A stretch of DNA of 64,000 nucleotides from Hymenobacter canadensis (GCF_027359925.1 NZ_CP114767.1:1550001-1614000), one strand, 5' to 3'. Counted from the stretch's first letter, positions 43,405-52,328 are shown. Numbers and translations: made by a program. The notes: generated by a model from the letters alone, not told the origin.

Positions 43405-45510
43405 ATGCGTCAGTATTTCTGGCTGCTGCTGTTGCCGGCGGGTCCGGCGGCGGCGCAGGCCACCGCCCCGCTTACCGTGCAGCTCGACAACGTGCGCCTG
43501 CAGGTGGCCCGCAACGCCGCCGGCCAGCCCACCTACGCCGTGCAGTTCGGCGCGAAACCCGTCGTCACTACCTCCCGGCTGGGCCTGGCGCTGGCCGACG
43601 GGCCGGGCTTTGACGGGCCGCTGGAAATCACCGGCTCCGAAACCAAGGACGTGGATGAAACCTGGAACCCAGTGTGGGGCGAGGTCAAAACCATCCGCAA
43701 CCACTACCGCCAGCTCACGGTGCATCTGCGCCAGCCCCAGCAGCCCGGCCGCCGCCTCGACGTGGTGTTCCGGGTATTTGCCGACGGCGTGGGCTTCCGC
43801 TATGAGGTACCCCGGCAGCCCGGCCTGAGCTACTTCACGGTGCAGCAGGAGCTCACCGAGTTCAACCTGCCCGCCAACCACAAGGCCTTCTGGATTCCGG
43901 GCGACTACGACTCCAACGAGTACGCCTACACCACCTCCCGCCTGAGTGAGGTGGACACCACCCCCATCGAGGCCATCCAGCAGAAAGCCGCCCCCCACCG
44001 CGTGCAGACGCCCCTGATGCTGAAATCGGACGACGGGCTGTACGTGAACATCCACGAGGCGGCCCTGGTGAACTACCCGGCCATGATGCTGGACGTGGAC
44101 CCCGCCACCTACGGCCTGCGCAGCCACCTGGTGCCCGCCGCCACCGGCGCGGCGGCCTACCTGCAGGCCCCCGAGCACACGCCCTGGCGCACCATCGTGG
44201 TGTCGGACAAAGCCCCCGAGGTGCTAGTCAGCAAGCTGATTCTGAACCTGAACGAGCCTACCAAGTTTCCGACCACTGACTGGATCAAGCCCCAGAAATT
44301 TGTGGGCGTGTGGTGGGAGATGCACGTGAACAAGGCCAGCTGGAACTACGCCGACACCAGCAACCTCAAGCTGGCCGGCACCGACTGGAACCGCCTCAAG
44401 CCCAACGGCCGCCACGGCGCCAACACCACCAACGTGAAGCGCTACATTGACTTCGCGGCCCAGCACGGCCTGCAGAGCGTGCTGGTGGAAGGCTGGAACG
44501 TGGGCTGGGAAGATTGGGCCGGCAACTGGAAAGAGGAGGTGTTCGACTTCGTGACGCCCTACCCCGATTTCAACGTGACGGAGCTGCAGCAGTACGCCGC
44601 CGCCAAGGGCGTGCAGCTGATGATGCACCACGAAACCTCGGGCTCCGTCACCAACTACGAGCGGCGCCAGCAGGAAGCCTACCGCTTCATGAAGGAGCAT
44701 AACTACGCGGCCGTGAAAACCGGCTACGTGGGCCGCATCATCCCGCGCGGCGAGCACCACGATGGCCAGTGGATGGTGAATCACTACAACCACACCGCCG
44801 CTTTGCTGGGCCAGAACGAGCTGATGGTGGACATGCACGAGGCCGTGCGGCCCACCGGCCTGCACCGCACCTACCCCAACTGGCTGGCTTCGGAAGCGGC
44901 CCGCGGCAACGAGTTCAACGCCTGGAGCAGCGGCAACCCGCCCGAGCACGAAACCATTCTGCCTTTCACCCGCCTCATGGGCGGCCCCATGGACTACACG
45001 CCCGGCATTTTCCGCATCAAGCTGGAAAGCTGGAACCCCGCCCAAAACAAGGGCCGGCAGGTGCACACCACCCTGGCCAAGCAGCTGGCCCTCTACGTGA
45101 CGCTCTACAGTCCCGTGCAAATGGCCGCCGACCTGCCCGAAGCCTACGAGCAGCACCTCGACGCCTTCCAGTTTATCAAGGATGTGGCCGTGGACTGGGA
45201 CGACACCCGCATCCTGGCCGCCGAGCCCGGCGAGTACATCACCACCGCCCGCAAAGCCAAGGGCCGCGAGGACTGGTTTGTGGGCAGCATCACCGACGAA
45301 AACCCGCGCCAGCAAACCGTAAAACTCGATTTCCTGACGCCCGGCCGGCAGTACGAGGCTACTATCTACGCCGACGCTAAAGGAGCCAGCTGGGACAAAA
45401 ACCCTGAAGCCTACCAGATTCGCAAGCAGAAAGTCAACAGCAAATCCACGCTCCGGCTGCAGCTGGCGGCCGGCGGCGGCGCGGCCATCAGTCTCCGGCC
45501 GATTCAGTAG
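43405..45510 (+). CDS. Glycoside hydrolase family 97 (SusB-like alpha-glucosidase)
   Basis: 701 aa with a signal peptide (cleavage near AAA-QA). GH97 enzymes are calcium-dependent; SusB-type members release glucose from maltooligosaccharides with inversion, others are retaining alpha-galactosidases. The N-terminal beta-sandwich, the central (beta/alpha)8 barrel with WWEMHVNKASWNY, VLVEGWNVGWEDWAG, QLMMHHETSGSVTNYERR and MVDMHEAVRPTGLHRTYPNW, and a C-terminal sandwich are recognisable. The acidic residues in HHETSG and SEAARGNEFNAW are at positions expected for the inverting SusB subtype (Glu). ATG at 43405 gives the signal peptide. It follows the DUF6377 regulator and precedes a GH13 lipoprotein. 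Confidence 0.9.
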   Translation: MRQYFWLLLLPAGPAAAQATAPLTVQLDNVRLQVARNAAGQPTYAVQFGAKPVVTTSRLGLALADGPGFDGPLEITGSETKDVDETWNPVWGEVKTIRNHYRQLTVHLRQPQQPGRRLDVVFRVFADGVGFRYEVPRQPGLSYFTVQQELTEFNLPANHKAFWIPGDYDSNEYAYTTSRLSEVDTTPIEAIQQKAAPHRVQTPLMLKSDDGLYVNIHEAALVNYPAMMLDVDPATYGLRSHLVPAATGAAAYLQAPEHTPWRTIVVSDKAPEVLVSKLILNLNEPTKFPTTDWIKPQKFVGVWWEMHVNKASWNYADTSNLKLAGTDWNRLKPNGRHGANTTNVKRYIDFAAQHGLQSVLVEGWNVGWEDWAGNWKEEVFDFVTPYPDFNVTELQQYAAAKGVQLMMHHETSGSVTNYERRQQEAYRFMKEHNYAAVKTGYVGRIIPRGEHHDGQWMVNHYNHTAALLGQNELMVDMHEAVRPTGLHRTYPNWLASEAARGNEFNAWSSGNPPEHETILPFTRLMGGPMDYTPGIFRIKLESWNPAQNKGRQVHTTLAKQLALYVTLYSPVQMAADLPEAYEQHLDAFQFIKDVAVDWDDTRILAAEPGEYITTARKAKGREDWFVGSITDENPRQQTVKLDFLTPGRQYEATIYADAKGASWDKNPEAYQIRKQKVNSKSTLRLQLAAGGGAAISLRPIQ

Positions 45511-45526
45511 CACGCGTTTTTTGGCC

Positions 45527-45636
45527 GTCATGGTGAGCGAAGCGGAGCGTAGTCGAAGCATCTCTACCTCTGACTAATCAATAGCATTGTAGCGAAGCGG
45601 TAGAGATGCTTCGCCTCCGGCTACGCTCAGCATGAC
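45527..45636. repeat. Palindromic element, family B copy 6
   Basis: GTCATGGTGAGCGAAGCGGA and GCTACGCTCAGCATGAC are inverted ends; inner arms CGAAGCATCTCTACC / GGTAGAGATGCTTCG. It lies between the GH97 and GH13 genes. Confidence 0.88.
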
Positions 45637-45685
45637 GTTTCAATAAGTTTCCCACCCAAAATTCCCACCACTTTCCCATTGCTCT

Positions 45686-47110
45686 ATGTCACTGTTTACC
45701 AATACCTACCGCACCGGCCTGGCCCTTGTACTGGCCGCCGGGCTGCTGGGGGCCTGCAAATCGTCGGGCTCCGACGACCCCACGCCTGCGCCCCCAACAC
45801 CCCCGACCAACCCAGGCCCGCCGCCAATTCCGCAGTACGGCACGCCCTTCGCGGGCGTGCCCAACCGCCAGGACGCAGTGATGTACCAGGTGAACATGCG
45901 CGCCTTCAGCCAGACCGGCAACTTCGCCGGCGTCACGGCCCGGCTTGATTCCATCCGGGATTTGGGCGTGAACGTGCTGTACCTGATGCCGATTTACCCG
46001 ATTGGCACCGACAGCAAGTCGGTAAACTCGCCCTACGCCGTGAAGGACTACCGCGCGGTAAACGCCGAATTCGGCTCCCTGGCCGACCTGCGGGCGTTGG
46101 TAGACGGGGCGCACCAGCGCAACATGGCCGTGATGCTCGACTGGGTGGCCAACCACACCAGCTGGGACAACCCCTGGATTACGCAGCACCCCGACTGGTA
46201 CCAGAAAAACGCCGCCGGCGCCATCACGCCCGTATCCAACAACGGCACCACCTACAACGACGTGGCCCAGCTGGATTTCAGCAACGCGGCCATGCGCCTG
46301 GAAATGATTTCAGCCCTGAAATCGTGGGTGTACACGGCCAACGTGGACGGCTTCCGCTTCGACTACGCCGACTTCCAGCCCAACGACTTCTGGAAGCAGG
46401 CCACCGACACGCTGCGCAACATCAAGAGCCACAAGCTGCTGCTGCTGGCCGAAGGCACCCGCGCCGCCAACTTCAGCTCCGGCTTCGACTACAACTTCGG
46501 CTTCAGCTGGTACGGCGGCATCTACCAGGTGTATAAGAACGGCGCCAGCGCGGTCAGCAACTTCGACGCCCTCAACAACAGCGAGTATAATGGCGCCTCC
46601 GGCACCCAGCAGGTGGTGCGCTACATCACCAACCACGACGTAAACGGCTCCGACGGCACGCCCGTCACCTTGTTCGGCGGCAAGGAAGGCGCCATGTCGG
46701 CCTTTGTGGTGACGGCGTTATATAAAGGAGTGCCCATGATCTACAATGGGCAGGAAGCCGGCATGAGCCAGGCCATTCCGTTCCCGTTCACCAGCGTGAA
46801 AGTGCGCTGGGGCCGCAACCCCGACGTGAAGCGCGCCTACCAGCAGCTGCTGGCCGCCCGCGCCGGCAGCGCCGCCCTGCGCGTGGGCACCCCCACACCG
46901 CTCAGCACCCGCAACGTGTGCGCCTTCACCAAAACGGCCGGCTCCGAGCAGGCGTTTGTGGTAGCCAACGTCCGCAATTCCCCGCAGGTGTACACCCTGC
47001 CCGCCAACCTGGCTAACACCACTTGGACCAATGCGCTGGCCGGAGGCTCCGTGACGCTGGACGCCCAGGTTTCGCTGCCGGCCTATGGCTACCTCGTACT
47101 TAAGAAATAG
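45686..47110 (+). CDS. GH13 alpha-amylase, surface or periplasmic lipoprotein
   Basis: 474 aa. Lipoprotein signal with lipobox LLGAC (Cys near residue 25) followed by SSGSDD and a Pro-rich linker (PTPAPPTPPTNPGPPPIP), a SusG-like start suggesting display outside the inner membrane. The alpha-amylase barrel contains region I DWVANHTS, the nucleophile Asp in DGFRFDYAD, the acid Glu in LLLAEGTR and the transition-state Asp in YITNHDVNG. It lacks an inserted CBM, being short for SusG (692). The C-terminal sandwich ends VSLPAYGYLVLKK. Paired with GH97 upstream for starch breakdown. Confidence 0.92.
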   Translation: MSLFTNTYRTGLALVLAAGLLGACKSSGSDDPTPAPPTPPTNPGPPPIPQYGTPFAGVPNRQDAVMYQVNMRAFSQTGNFAGVTARLDSIRDLGVNVLYLMPIYPIGTDSKSVNSPYAVKDYRAVNAEFGSLADLRALVDGAHQRNMAVMLDWVANHTSWDNPWITQHPDWYQKNAAGAITPVSNNGTTYNDVAQLDFSNAAMRLEMISALKSWVYTANVDGFRFDYADFQPNDFWKQATDTLRNIKSHKLLLLAEGTRAANFSSGFDYNFGFSWYGGIYQVYKNGASAVSNFDALNNSEYNGASGTQQVVRYITNHDVNGSDGTPVTLFGGKEGAMSAFVVTALYKGVPMIYNGQEAGMSQAIPFPFTSVKVRWGRNPDVKRAYQQLLAARAGSAALRVGTPTPLSTRNVCAFTKTAGSEQAFVVANVRNSPQVYTLPANLANTTWTNALAGGSVTLDAQVSLPAYGYLVLKK

Positions 47111-47149
47111 CCCCAAGCTGCGCCGTTTGGCCCTCTCACCTCACCATAG

Positions 47150-47195
47150 CACTAGGCCCGATAAAAAAATAAACATTTTTTTATCGGGCCTAGTG
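47150..47195. terminator. Perfect 21-bp palindrome, likely bidirectional terminator
   Basis: Arms 47150-47170 and 47175-47195 are exact inverted repeats around AAAC; the inner halves are A-rich and T-rich (ATAAAAAAAT / ATTTTTTTAT) next to GGCCCG/CGGGCC. It follows the GH13 gene by 40 bases. Confidence 0.85.
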
Positions 47196-47263
47196 GGTTT
47201 ATTCACAGTTCGATACCTTCCAAAAAACCCCTACCCTACGCTGCTAAGGCAGTTTTTTGTTTG

Positions 47264-47291
47264 CACAGTCAGAACCGGCCTTCTATATTTG
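47264..47291 (+). promoter_or_regulatory. Promoter of tRNA-Asp copy 2
   Basis: TTTGCAC near 47260 and TATATTTG at 47284-47291, about 20 bases apart, as in copy 1. The sequence from ATCATCAAAACGGAA to the tRNA is almost the same in both. Confidence 0.75.
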
Positions 47292-47338
47292 TATCATCAA
47301 AACGGAAACGACACACGGTCTGCCCCGCATTGAGAACT

Positions 47339-47412
47339 GGTTCGGTAGTTCAGTTGGTTAGAATGCCGCCCTGTCACGGCGGAGGTCGCGGGTTCGAGTC
47401 CCGTCCGGACCG
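47339..47412 (+). tRNA. tRNA-Asp(GTC), copy 2
   Basis: Identical in sequence to the copy at 41231 over all 74 bases: acceptor GGTTCGG/CCGGACC, anticodon loop CTGTCAC, no encoded CCA. Upstream and downstream flanks are also related. Confidence 0.96.
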
Positions 47413-47413
47413 C

Positions 47414-47446
47414 AAAGGCCCTTCAGCGCAAGCTGGAGGGCCTTTT
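47414..47446 (+). terminator. Terminator of tRNA-Asp copy 2
   Basis: AAAGGCCCTTCAGC-GCAA-GCTGGAGGGCCTTTT; compensatory changes relative to copy 1 keep the stem, showing that the structure is under selection. Confidence 0.88.
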
Positions 47447-47475
47447 GCTTTTTCCGGCCAGCCGCGCGGCAACCC

Positions 47476-47591
47476 GAACGTCATTCCGAGCCTGCGAGGA
47501 ATCTCGCGTGCTGATGTTGCCATGGTAATTCTGTATCGGTAATCCTGTGTCAGCGCGCGAGATGCTTCGGCTGCGTCTCTGCATGACGTTC
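47476..47591. repeat. Palindromic element, family B copy 7
   Basis: GAACGTCATTCCGAGCCTGC and GCTGCGTCTCTGCATGACGTTC are degenerate outer arms; inner ATCTCGCGTGCTG / CAGCGCGCGAGAT are well matched. Contains TGCTGATGTTG at 47509-47519. Confidence 0.85.
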
Positions 47592-47702
47592 TCTCAGCCC
47601 CAACAGGGCCGCCCGCCAGAAAACGCAGGGAACAAGGGGCCGGAAATCGGGAAGATTTGCCGGGCTGCCTGTTAGCCCCTCAACCAAGCTCCTGTTCGCC
47701 CG

Positions 47703-49022
47703 ATGACCGTTCTTTACTGGCTGCGCAACGACCTGCGCCTGCACGACAACGCCTTGCTGACGGCCCTGCCGCCCCACGCCACCACCCTGCTGCCCGTCTA
47801 CTGCTTCGACCCCGTGGCCCTGGGCCCCGACCCGTATCTGGAGCTGCCCCGCACCGGCCCGCACCGGCTGCCGTTTTTGCTGGAAACCCTCACCGATCTG
47901 CAGCAGCGCTACGCGGCCCTGGGCAGCGGCATTCACTTTGTGGTGGGCCGGCCCGAGGACGAGCTGCCCGCCCTGGCCCGGCAGGTAGGCGCTGAGGCCA
48001 TCTGGGCCAGCGCCGAGCACACCACCGAGGAATGGGAAACCGAAGATGCCCTGGAAGCCGCACTGAGCCCCAAAATACCCCTGCGCTTCTTTGAAACCCT
48101 GACGCTGCTGCGCCCCCAGGACCTGCCCATTCCGGTGCGCAACCTGCCCTATTCGTTCAGCAAGTTCCGGTTTGATGTCTTCTCCAAGATGACGGTGCGG
48201 CCCGCGGAGCCCGCCCCCACCCAGCTGCCGCCGCTGCCCGCCGGCTTCACGCCGGCCGCGCTGCCTACCGCCGCCGCGCTGGCGGCCGCACTGGGGCAGC
48301 CCGCCCCCGCCGCCCGGCCCCGCGACCGACGTTCGGCCCTGCCCGCGCTGGGCGGCGGCGAAACCGCCGCCCTGGCCCGCCTCCACGATTACGCCGTGGA
48401 GCGCCACCTCATCGGCCGCTACGACGATACCCGCAACCAGCTGCTGGGTGAGGCGTTCAGCACCAAGTTTTCGCCGTGGCTGGCCAACGGCAGCCTTTCG
48501 GCCCGCCAGATCTGGGCCGCCATCGACGACTACGAAGCCGTGCACGGCGCCCGCAGCAAAGGCGCCATGCAGCTGCGCCTGGAGCTGCTGTGGCGCGACT
48601 ACTTCCGGCTGCTGGCCCTGCGCGCCGGCGCCGACTTCTTCCGCTGGCGCGGCCTGCGCGACCAGCTACCCAAGCCCACCAACCCCGACCGCGCCGTGTT
48701 CGAGCGCTGGACCCAGGGCCGCACCGGCCAGCCCTTCGTGGATGCCAACATGCGCGAGCTGGCCGCCACTGGCTTCATGAGCAACCGCGGCCGCCAGAAC
48801 GTAGCCAGCTACCTCATCCACGACCTGCACCAGGACTGGCGCTGGGGTGCTGCCTGGTTTGAGCACCAGCTCATCGACTATGACCCGGCCTCGAACTGGG
48901 GCAACTGGAAATACATTGCCGGCACCGGCACCGACGTGCGCGACACCGCCTTCGACGTGGACCAGCAGGCCCAACGCTACGACCGCCAGAGCCGCTACGT
49001 GCGCACTTGGCAGCAGCCATAA
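47703..49022 (+). CDS. DASH-type cryptochrome/photolyase
   Basis: 439 aa. FAD-containing blue-light protein; DASH members repair cyclobutane dimers in single-stranded DNA and may have signalling roles. N-terminal photolyase domain VLYWLRNDLRLHDNALL, then the FAD domain with TRNQLLGEAFSTKFSPWLANGSLSARQIW, LLWRDYFR, and FVDANMRELAATGFMSNRGRQNVASYL, the last followed by DWRWGAAWFEHQLIDYDPASNWGNW; the combination FSTKFSPWLANG and ELLWRDYFR is the DASH pattern. The ATG at 47703 begins at the conserved strand. A terminator follows. Another light protein in the same window as the phytochrome operon. Confidence 0.9.
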   Translation: MTVLYWLRNDLRLHDNALLTALPPHATTLLPVYCFDPVALGPDPYLELPRTGPHRLPFLLETLTDLQQRYAALGSGIHFVVGRPEDELPALARQVGAEAIWASAEHTTEEWETEDALEAALSPKIPLRFFETLTLLRPQDLPIPVRNLPYSFSKFRFDVFSKMTVRPAEPAPTQLPPLPAGFTPAALPTAAALAAALGQPAPAARPRDRRSALPALGGGETAALARLHDYAVERHLIGRYDDTRNQLLGEAFSTKFSPWLANGSLSARQIWAAIDDYEAVHGARSKGAMQLRLELLWRDYFRLLALRAGADFFRWRGLRDQLPKPTNPDRAVFERWTQGRTGQPFVDANMRELAATGFMSNRGRQNVASYLIHDLHQDWRWGAAWFEHQLIDYDPASNWGNWKYIAGTGTDVRDTAFDVDQQAQRYDRQSRYVRTWQQP

Positions 49023-49082
49023 GCCTCCTCTTCACCTATCAGCTTGCACCCTACTGCGGGTACACAGACGTCCTGTAAAAAC

Positions 49083-49121
49083 AAAAAAAGGTCCTCCAGA
49101 TAAATCCGGAGGACCTTTTTT
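49083..49121. terminator. Terminator between photolyase and ADP-ribosylglycohydrolase genes
   Basis: AAAAAAAGGTCCTCC and GGAGGACCTTTTTT flank a ten-base loop; symmetric, between two convergent genes. Confidence 0.88.
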
Positions 49122-50067
49122 AGCTGCCTTGCTTGGCAACGCGATGCGCGAGGTCCTCAATATCGGGGCGGCGGGCCAGCACCTGCAGCCACTCGGGCGG
49201 AATGGCGGCCTCGCCGTAATACAGGCCAGCCAGGCCGCCGGTTACGGCTCCGGTGGTGTCGGTATCGTCGCCGAGGTTGACGGCGGCCAGCACGGTTTCG
49301 GCGTAGGTTTCGTGGCGGAGCAGGCACCAGAAGCTGGCTTCCAACGTGTGCATCACGTAGCCACCGCTGTTGATGGCCGATATTGGTAAATCGGCGAGGC
49401 CACCGTTCAGTACCCGCTCGAAATGCGCGGTTTCACCGGGCGGAACAGCCAGCTCCCGTAATTGAACTAGGGCTTCGGCGCACAGCTGAGCGTAGGCTTC
49501 GGCCGGCGTGAAGCCGGCGCGCAGGTGCCGGGCCATTTCCAGATACAGAAAGCACGCCACTGCCGAGCGGATATGCCCGTGCGTGACGGCAGAGGCTTCG
49601 AAGAGCAGTTGGAAACGTTCTTTCAGCGGAAGTGCTGTTTGGTAGAAGGCCAGCGGTAGAATCCGCATCAGGGCGCCGTTGCCGTTGCTGTACTCGTCGG
49701 TGCCGCCAGCCATAATTAGGTCGTCATCGGCTTTGAGTTGCTGGATGGCCTCACGGGTGGTGATGCCGATGTCGAACACGCGGCCGTGAGGCGTCCAGAA
49801 GTTTTTGTAGTACCAGCGGCAGCAGTTTTCGGCCAACTTGCCCACGGTGTAGCCGTCGGCAATGGCTTCGGCCAGGCAGAACGTGAGCGAGGCATCGTCG
49901 GACCAGGTGCCGGCGGGCTGGTGGTGGGTGCCGTAGGCGCGCATGTGCACCACGGGGTCGAGGCGGCGAGCGGCGCGGCTCTGGAATTCCACGGGCACGC
50001 CCAGCGCATCGCCCACCGCCAGCCCCAGCAAAGCGGCGCGGAGCTGGGTTTCGGAGGCATCTGTCAT
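49120..50067 (-). CDS. ADP-ribosylglycohydrolase family protein (DraG-like)
   Basis: 315 aa. Di-magnesium enzyme fold that removes ADP-ribose from proteins or other substrates. Metal-binding motifs: GLAVGDALGVPVEF near the N terminus, TWSDDASLT (paired Asp), and the C-terminal NLGDDTDTTGAVTGGL (DDxD). Length and motifs match ARH/DraG proteins; the target is unknown and no nitrogenase or toxin partner is nearby. ATG at 50067 (MTDASETQ) is preferred to 50208, since the stretch between is a repeat of CAACTGACAAC words. Confidence 0.9.
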   Translation of the reverse strand: MTDASETQLRAALLGLAVGDALGVPVEFQSRAARRLDPVVHMRAYGTHHQPAGTWSDDASLTFCLAEAIADGYTVGKLAENCCRWYYKNFWTPHGRVFDIGITTREAIQQLKADDDLIMAGGTDEYSNGNGALMRILPLAFYQTALPLKERFQLLFEASAVTHGHIRSAVACFLYLEMARHLRAGFTPAEAYAQLCAEALVQLRELAVPPGETAHFERVLNGGLADLPISAINSGGYVMHTLEASFWCLLRHETYAETVLAAVNLGDDTDTTGAVTGGLAGLYYGEAAIPPEWLQVLARRPDIEDLAHRVAKQGS

Positions 50068-50069
50068 AT

Positions 50070-50215
50070 GAGTTGCTGGTTGCTGGTTGTCAGTTGTCAG
50101 TAATTGGTTGGCAATTGCTCGTTGGCAGCTGCTGATTGTCAAAACAGGTTTATTCTGCTGCATTGAATCAGCACTAACAACTGACAACCAGCAACTGACA
50201 ACTGACAACTAAACC
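50070..50215. repeat. CAACTGACAAC-type short-word repeat region
   Basis: TTGCTGGTTGCTGGTTGTCA on the left (about 50071-50098) and ACCAGCAACTGACAACTGAC on the right (about 50186-50212) are inverted arrays of the words TTGCTGG and TGACAAC. It fills the gap between two co-directional genes and would form a long imperfect hairpin. Confidence 0.8.
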
Positions 50216-52099
50216 CTACTTCATCAGCTCCAACACCAGCGCCGTTTTGGCGGGCAGCTGCAGCGTTTTGAGGTCGGAAATGGTTTCGCCGGTGAGGACG
50301 TTGCGGGCTTTGGTGAAGCCGGCCATGCGCTCGGAGAAGCGGGCGGTGGATAGGCTGGTGGCTTTGTCGGTGGTGTTGCTGGCCACCATGACGGTACCGG
50401 CGTCGGAGTAGCGGAAGTACACGTACTGGCCGTTTTCGGGCAGGTACTGCATCAGCTGGCCAGAGCTGAGCACCGGGTGCGTGCGGCGGTAGTTGGCCAG
50501 GGTGCTCACGAAGCGGAAGGCGTCGTTTTCGGCCTCGGTGCGGCCGGCGGCCGTGAACTTGTTCTGCTGGTCGCCGGGGAAGCCGCCGGGGAAGTCGCGG
50601 CGCACTTCAGCATCGGAAGGGTCCTTGAAGTTCTTCATCAGGATTTCCGTGCCGTAGTACATGCTCGGTATGCCGCGGGTAGTCAGCAGCCAAGTCAGGC
50701 CCATCTTGTACTTGGCCACGTCCTCGCCTACCTCTGAGAGGTACCGGTTGTGGTCGTGGTTGTCGATGAAGGTCACGAGTTTGGTGGGGTCCTGGTACAC
50801 GGCATCCTGGGCCAGAGCCTGGTACACGCGCTGGGCGCCGTTGTCCCAGCCGGTGGCGCCGGGCGTGCCCACTTCCTTCAGGCCGGCCAGCATGGCGTTT
50901 TCCAGCACGAAATCGAGGCCACCGGGCTGGTTGGATTTGAACGGGAAATCAATCTTGTTGCGCACGTAGTAGGCCTGGTCCACAATGCTGGTCACCGACG
51001 ACTCCCCGAAAATGTGAATTTTGGGGTACTCCTGCAGCAGGGCCGCGTTGCAGCGGTTCATGAAGGGCTGGTCGTTGTACATGTAGGTATCGATGCGCCA
51101 GGCATCCACCCCGAAGTTCTCCACCGTCCAGAGGGCGTGCTGGATCAGGAAGTTGGCCACGTAGGGGTTCTGCTGGTTGAGGTCGGGCAGGAAGGGCACA
51201 AACCAGCCGTCGAGCGTCACCTTGCGGTCAATCTGGGCGGCGTGGGGGTCGGTGATGGGCTGCTGGCGGTAGCTGGTGTTGGTGTAGGTGGGCCACTGGT
51301 GCAGCCAGCTTTTCATGGGCAGATCCTGGATAAACCAGTGGTTGTTGCCGATGTGGTTGTACACGGCGTCCTGCACCACTTTCAGGCCCATACCGTGGGC
51401 TTTCTGCACGAAGGCCTTGTAGGCCGCGTTGCCGCCCAGGCGCTTGTCCACGGTATAGTGGTCGGTGAAGCCGTAGCCGTGGTAGGCCGAGCGTTTGGCC
51501 CCGCCCTCGTCAGTGAGGCCCTGGTTGTTTTCGATGACGGGCGTAAACCACACGGCCGTCACGCCCAGCTCCTTCAGGTAATCGAGGTGCTGCGCGGCCC
51601 CCTGCAGGTCGCCGCCGTGGCGCAGGAAGGGCTGGGCGCGGTCGGAGCTGGGGTCGGCCATATCGGCAAACTTGTCATTCGAGGGGTCACCGTTGGCAAA
51701 CCGGTCGGGCATGGCCAGGTAGATGAAGTCGGCCTGCGTGACGCCCTGGGCCTTCACCGCGTTATCGCGGGCCTTCAGCTCCCAGTTCTGGGTCACGGTT
51801 TTCGCGCCCTTCTTGCCCACCAGCGCCACCTGCCCGGGCTTGGCCGTGGGCGCAATGATGAGGTCGAGGAAGGCGTAGTTGGGGTTTTCGACGGTGTTGG
51901 TTTTCACCAGCTTCACGCCGGGGTAGTTCACGGTGTAGGTGAGCGTGCCGGCCTGGGGGCCGTACACCAGCACCTGCACGGTGTTGTGCTTCATGCCCAC
52001 CCACCAGTTGGTAGGGTTCAGGCGGGTGATGGACTGGGCCGCAGCGCCCAGCGGCAGCAAAGAAGCCGCCAGCAGCAGCGTATAGAGCGTTTTTTTCAT
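50216..52099 (-). CDS. Cyclomaltodextrinase-type GH13 enzyme
   Basis: 627 aa with signal peptide (cleavage near AAA-QS). N-terminal all-beta domain (SITRLNPTNWWVGMKHNTVQVLVYG), as in Bacteroidota cyclomaltodextrinase/neopullulanase proteins, then the GH13 barrel: QDAVYNHIG (region I), nucleophile Asp in VDAWRIDTYMYND, acid Glu in IFGESSV and Asp in FIDNHDHNR, then the C-terminal beta domain. Such enzymes open cyclodextrins and cut maltodextrins in the periplasm. ATG at 52099 gives the signal. It shares a function with the GH97/GH13 pair at 43-47 kb but lies on the opposite strand, separated by a cryptochrome and an ADP-ribosylglycohydrolase gene. Confidence 0.92.
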   Translation of the reverse strand: MKKTLYTLLLAASLLPLGAAAQSITRLNPTNWWVGMKHNTVQVLVYGPQAGTLTYTVNYPGVKLVKTNTVENPNYAFLDLIIAPTAKPGQVALVGKKGAKTVTQNWELKARDNAVKAQGVTQADFIYLAMPDRFANGDPSNDKFADMADPSSDRAQPFLRHGGDLQGAAQHLDYLKELGVTAVWFTPVIENNQGLTDEGGAKRSAYHGYGFTDHYTVDKRLGGNAAYKAFVQKAHGMGLKVVQDAVYNHIGNNHWFIQDLPMKSWLHQWPTYTNTSYRQQPITDPHAAQIDRKVTLDGWFVPFLPDLNQQNPYVANFLIQHALWTVENFGVDAWRIDTYMYNDQPFMNRCNAALLQEYPKIHIFGESSVTSIVDQAYYVRNKIDFPFKSNQPGGLDFVLENAMLAGLKEVGTPGATGWDNGAQRVYQALAQDAVYQDPTKLVTFIDNHDHNRYLSEVGEDVAKYKMGLTWLLTTRGIPSMYYGTEILMKNFKDPSDAEVRRDFPGGFPGDQQNKFTAAGRTEAENDAFRFVSTLANYRRTHPVLSSGQLMQYLPENGQYVYFRYSDAGTVMVASNTTDKATSLSTARFSERMAGFTKARNVLTGETISDLKTLQLPAKTALVLELMK

Positions 52100-52195
52100 G
52101 GGAATAGTGCGTGAGAAACCAGGCAACGGCGTTAGCAGGCCGGAAGTTATTGGTTTCGGCGGGCAGTTTCGACGGGCAGCATTTCGGAGCCAGCC

Positions 52196-52307
52196 GAACG
52201 ATGTAGAGACGCAATATTTTGCGTCTGTCGTTGAACGACCCGGAACCGCGCAGCCTAAACAACATCAGCAACGACGAGACGCAAAATATTGCGTCTCTAC
52301 ATCGTTC
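52196..52307. repeat. Palindromic element, family A copy 2
   Basis: GAACGATGTAGAGACGCAAT and its complement form the ends; each arm carries GACGCAATATTTTGCGTC as a sub-hairpin. AACATCAGCAACGACG near 52261-52276 is the complement of the shared TGCTGATGTT word. Located between the cyclomaltodextrinase start and the macroglobulin stop. Confidence 0.9.
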
Positions 52308-52328
52308 TATAAACCAGCCAAACAGCCC

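Noticed and set aside
41231-47412. Genomic island integrated at tRNA-Asp
   Set aside because: No integrase, no attachment-site fragment of only the tRNA 3' end (the whole unit with promoter is duplicated), and the enclosed genes have ordinary composition.
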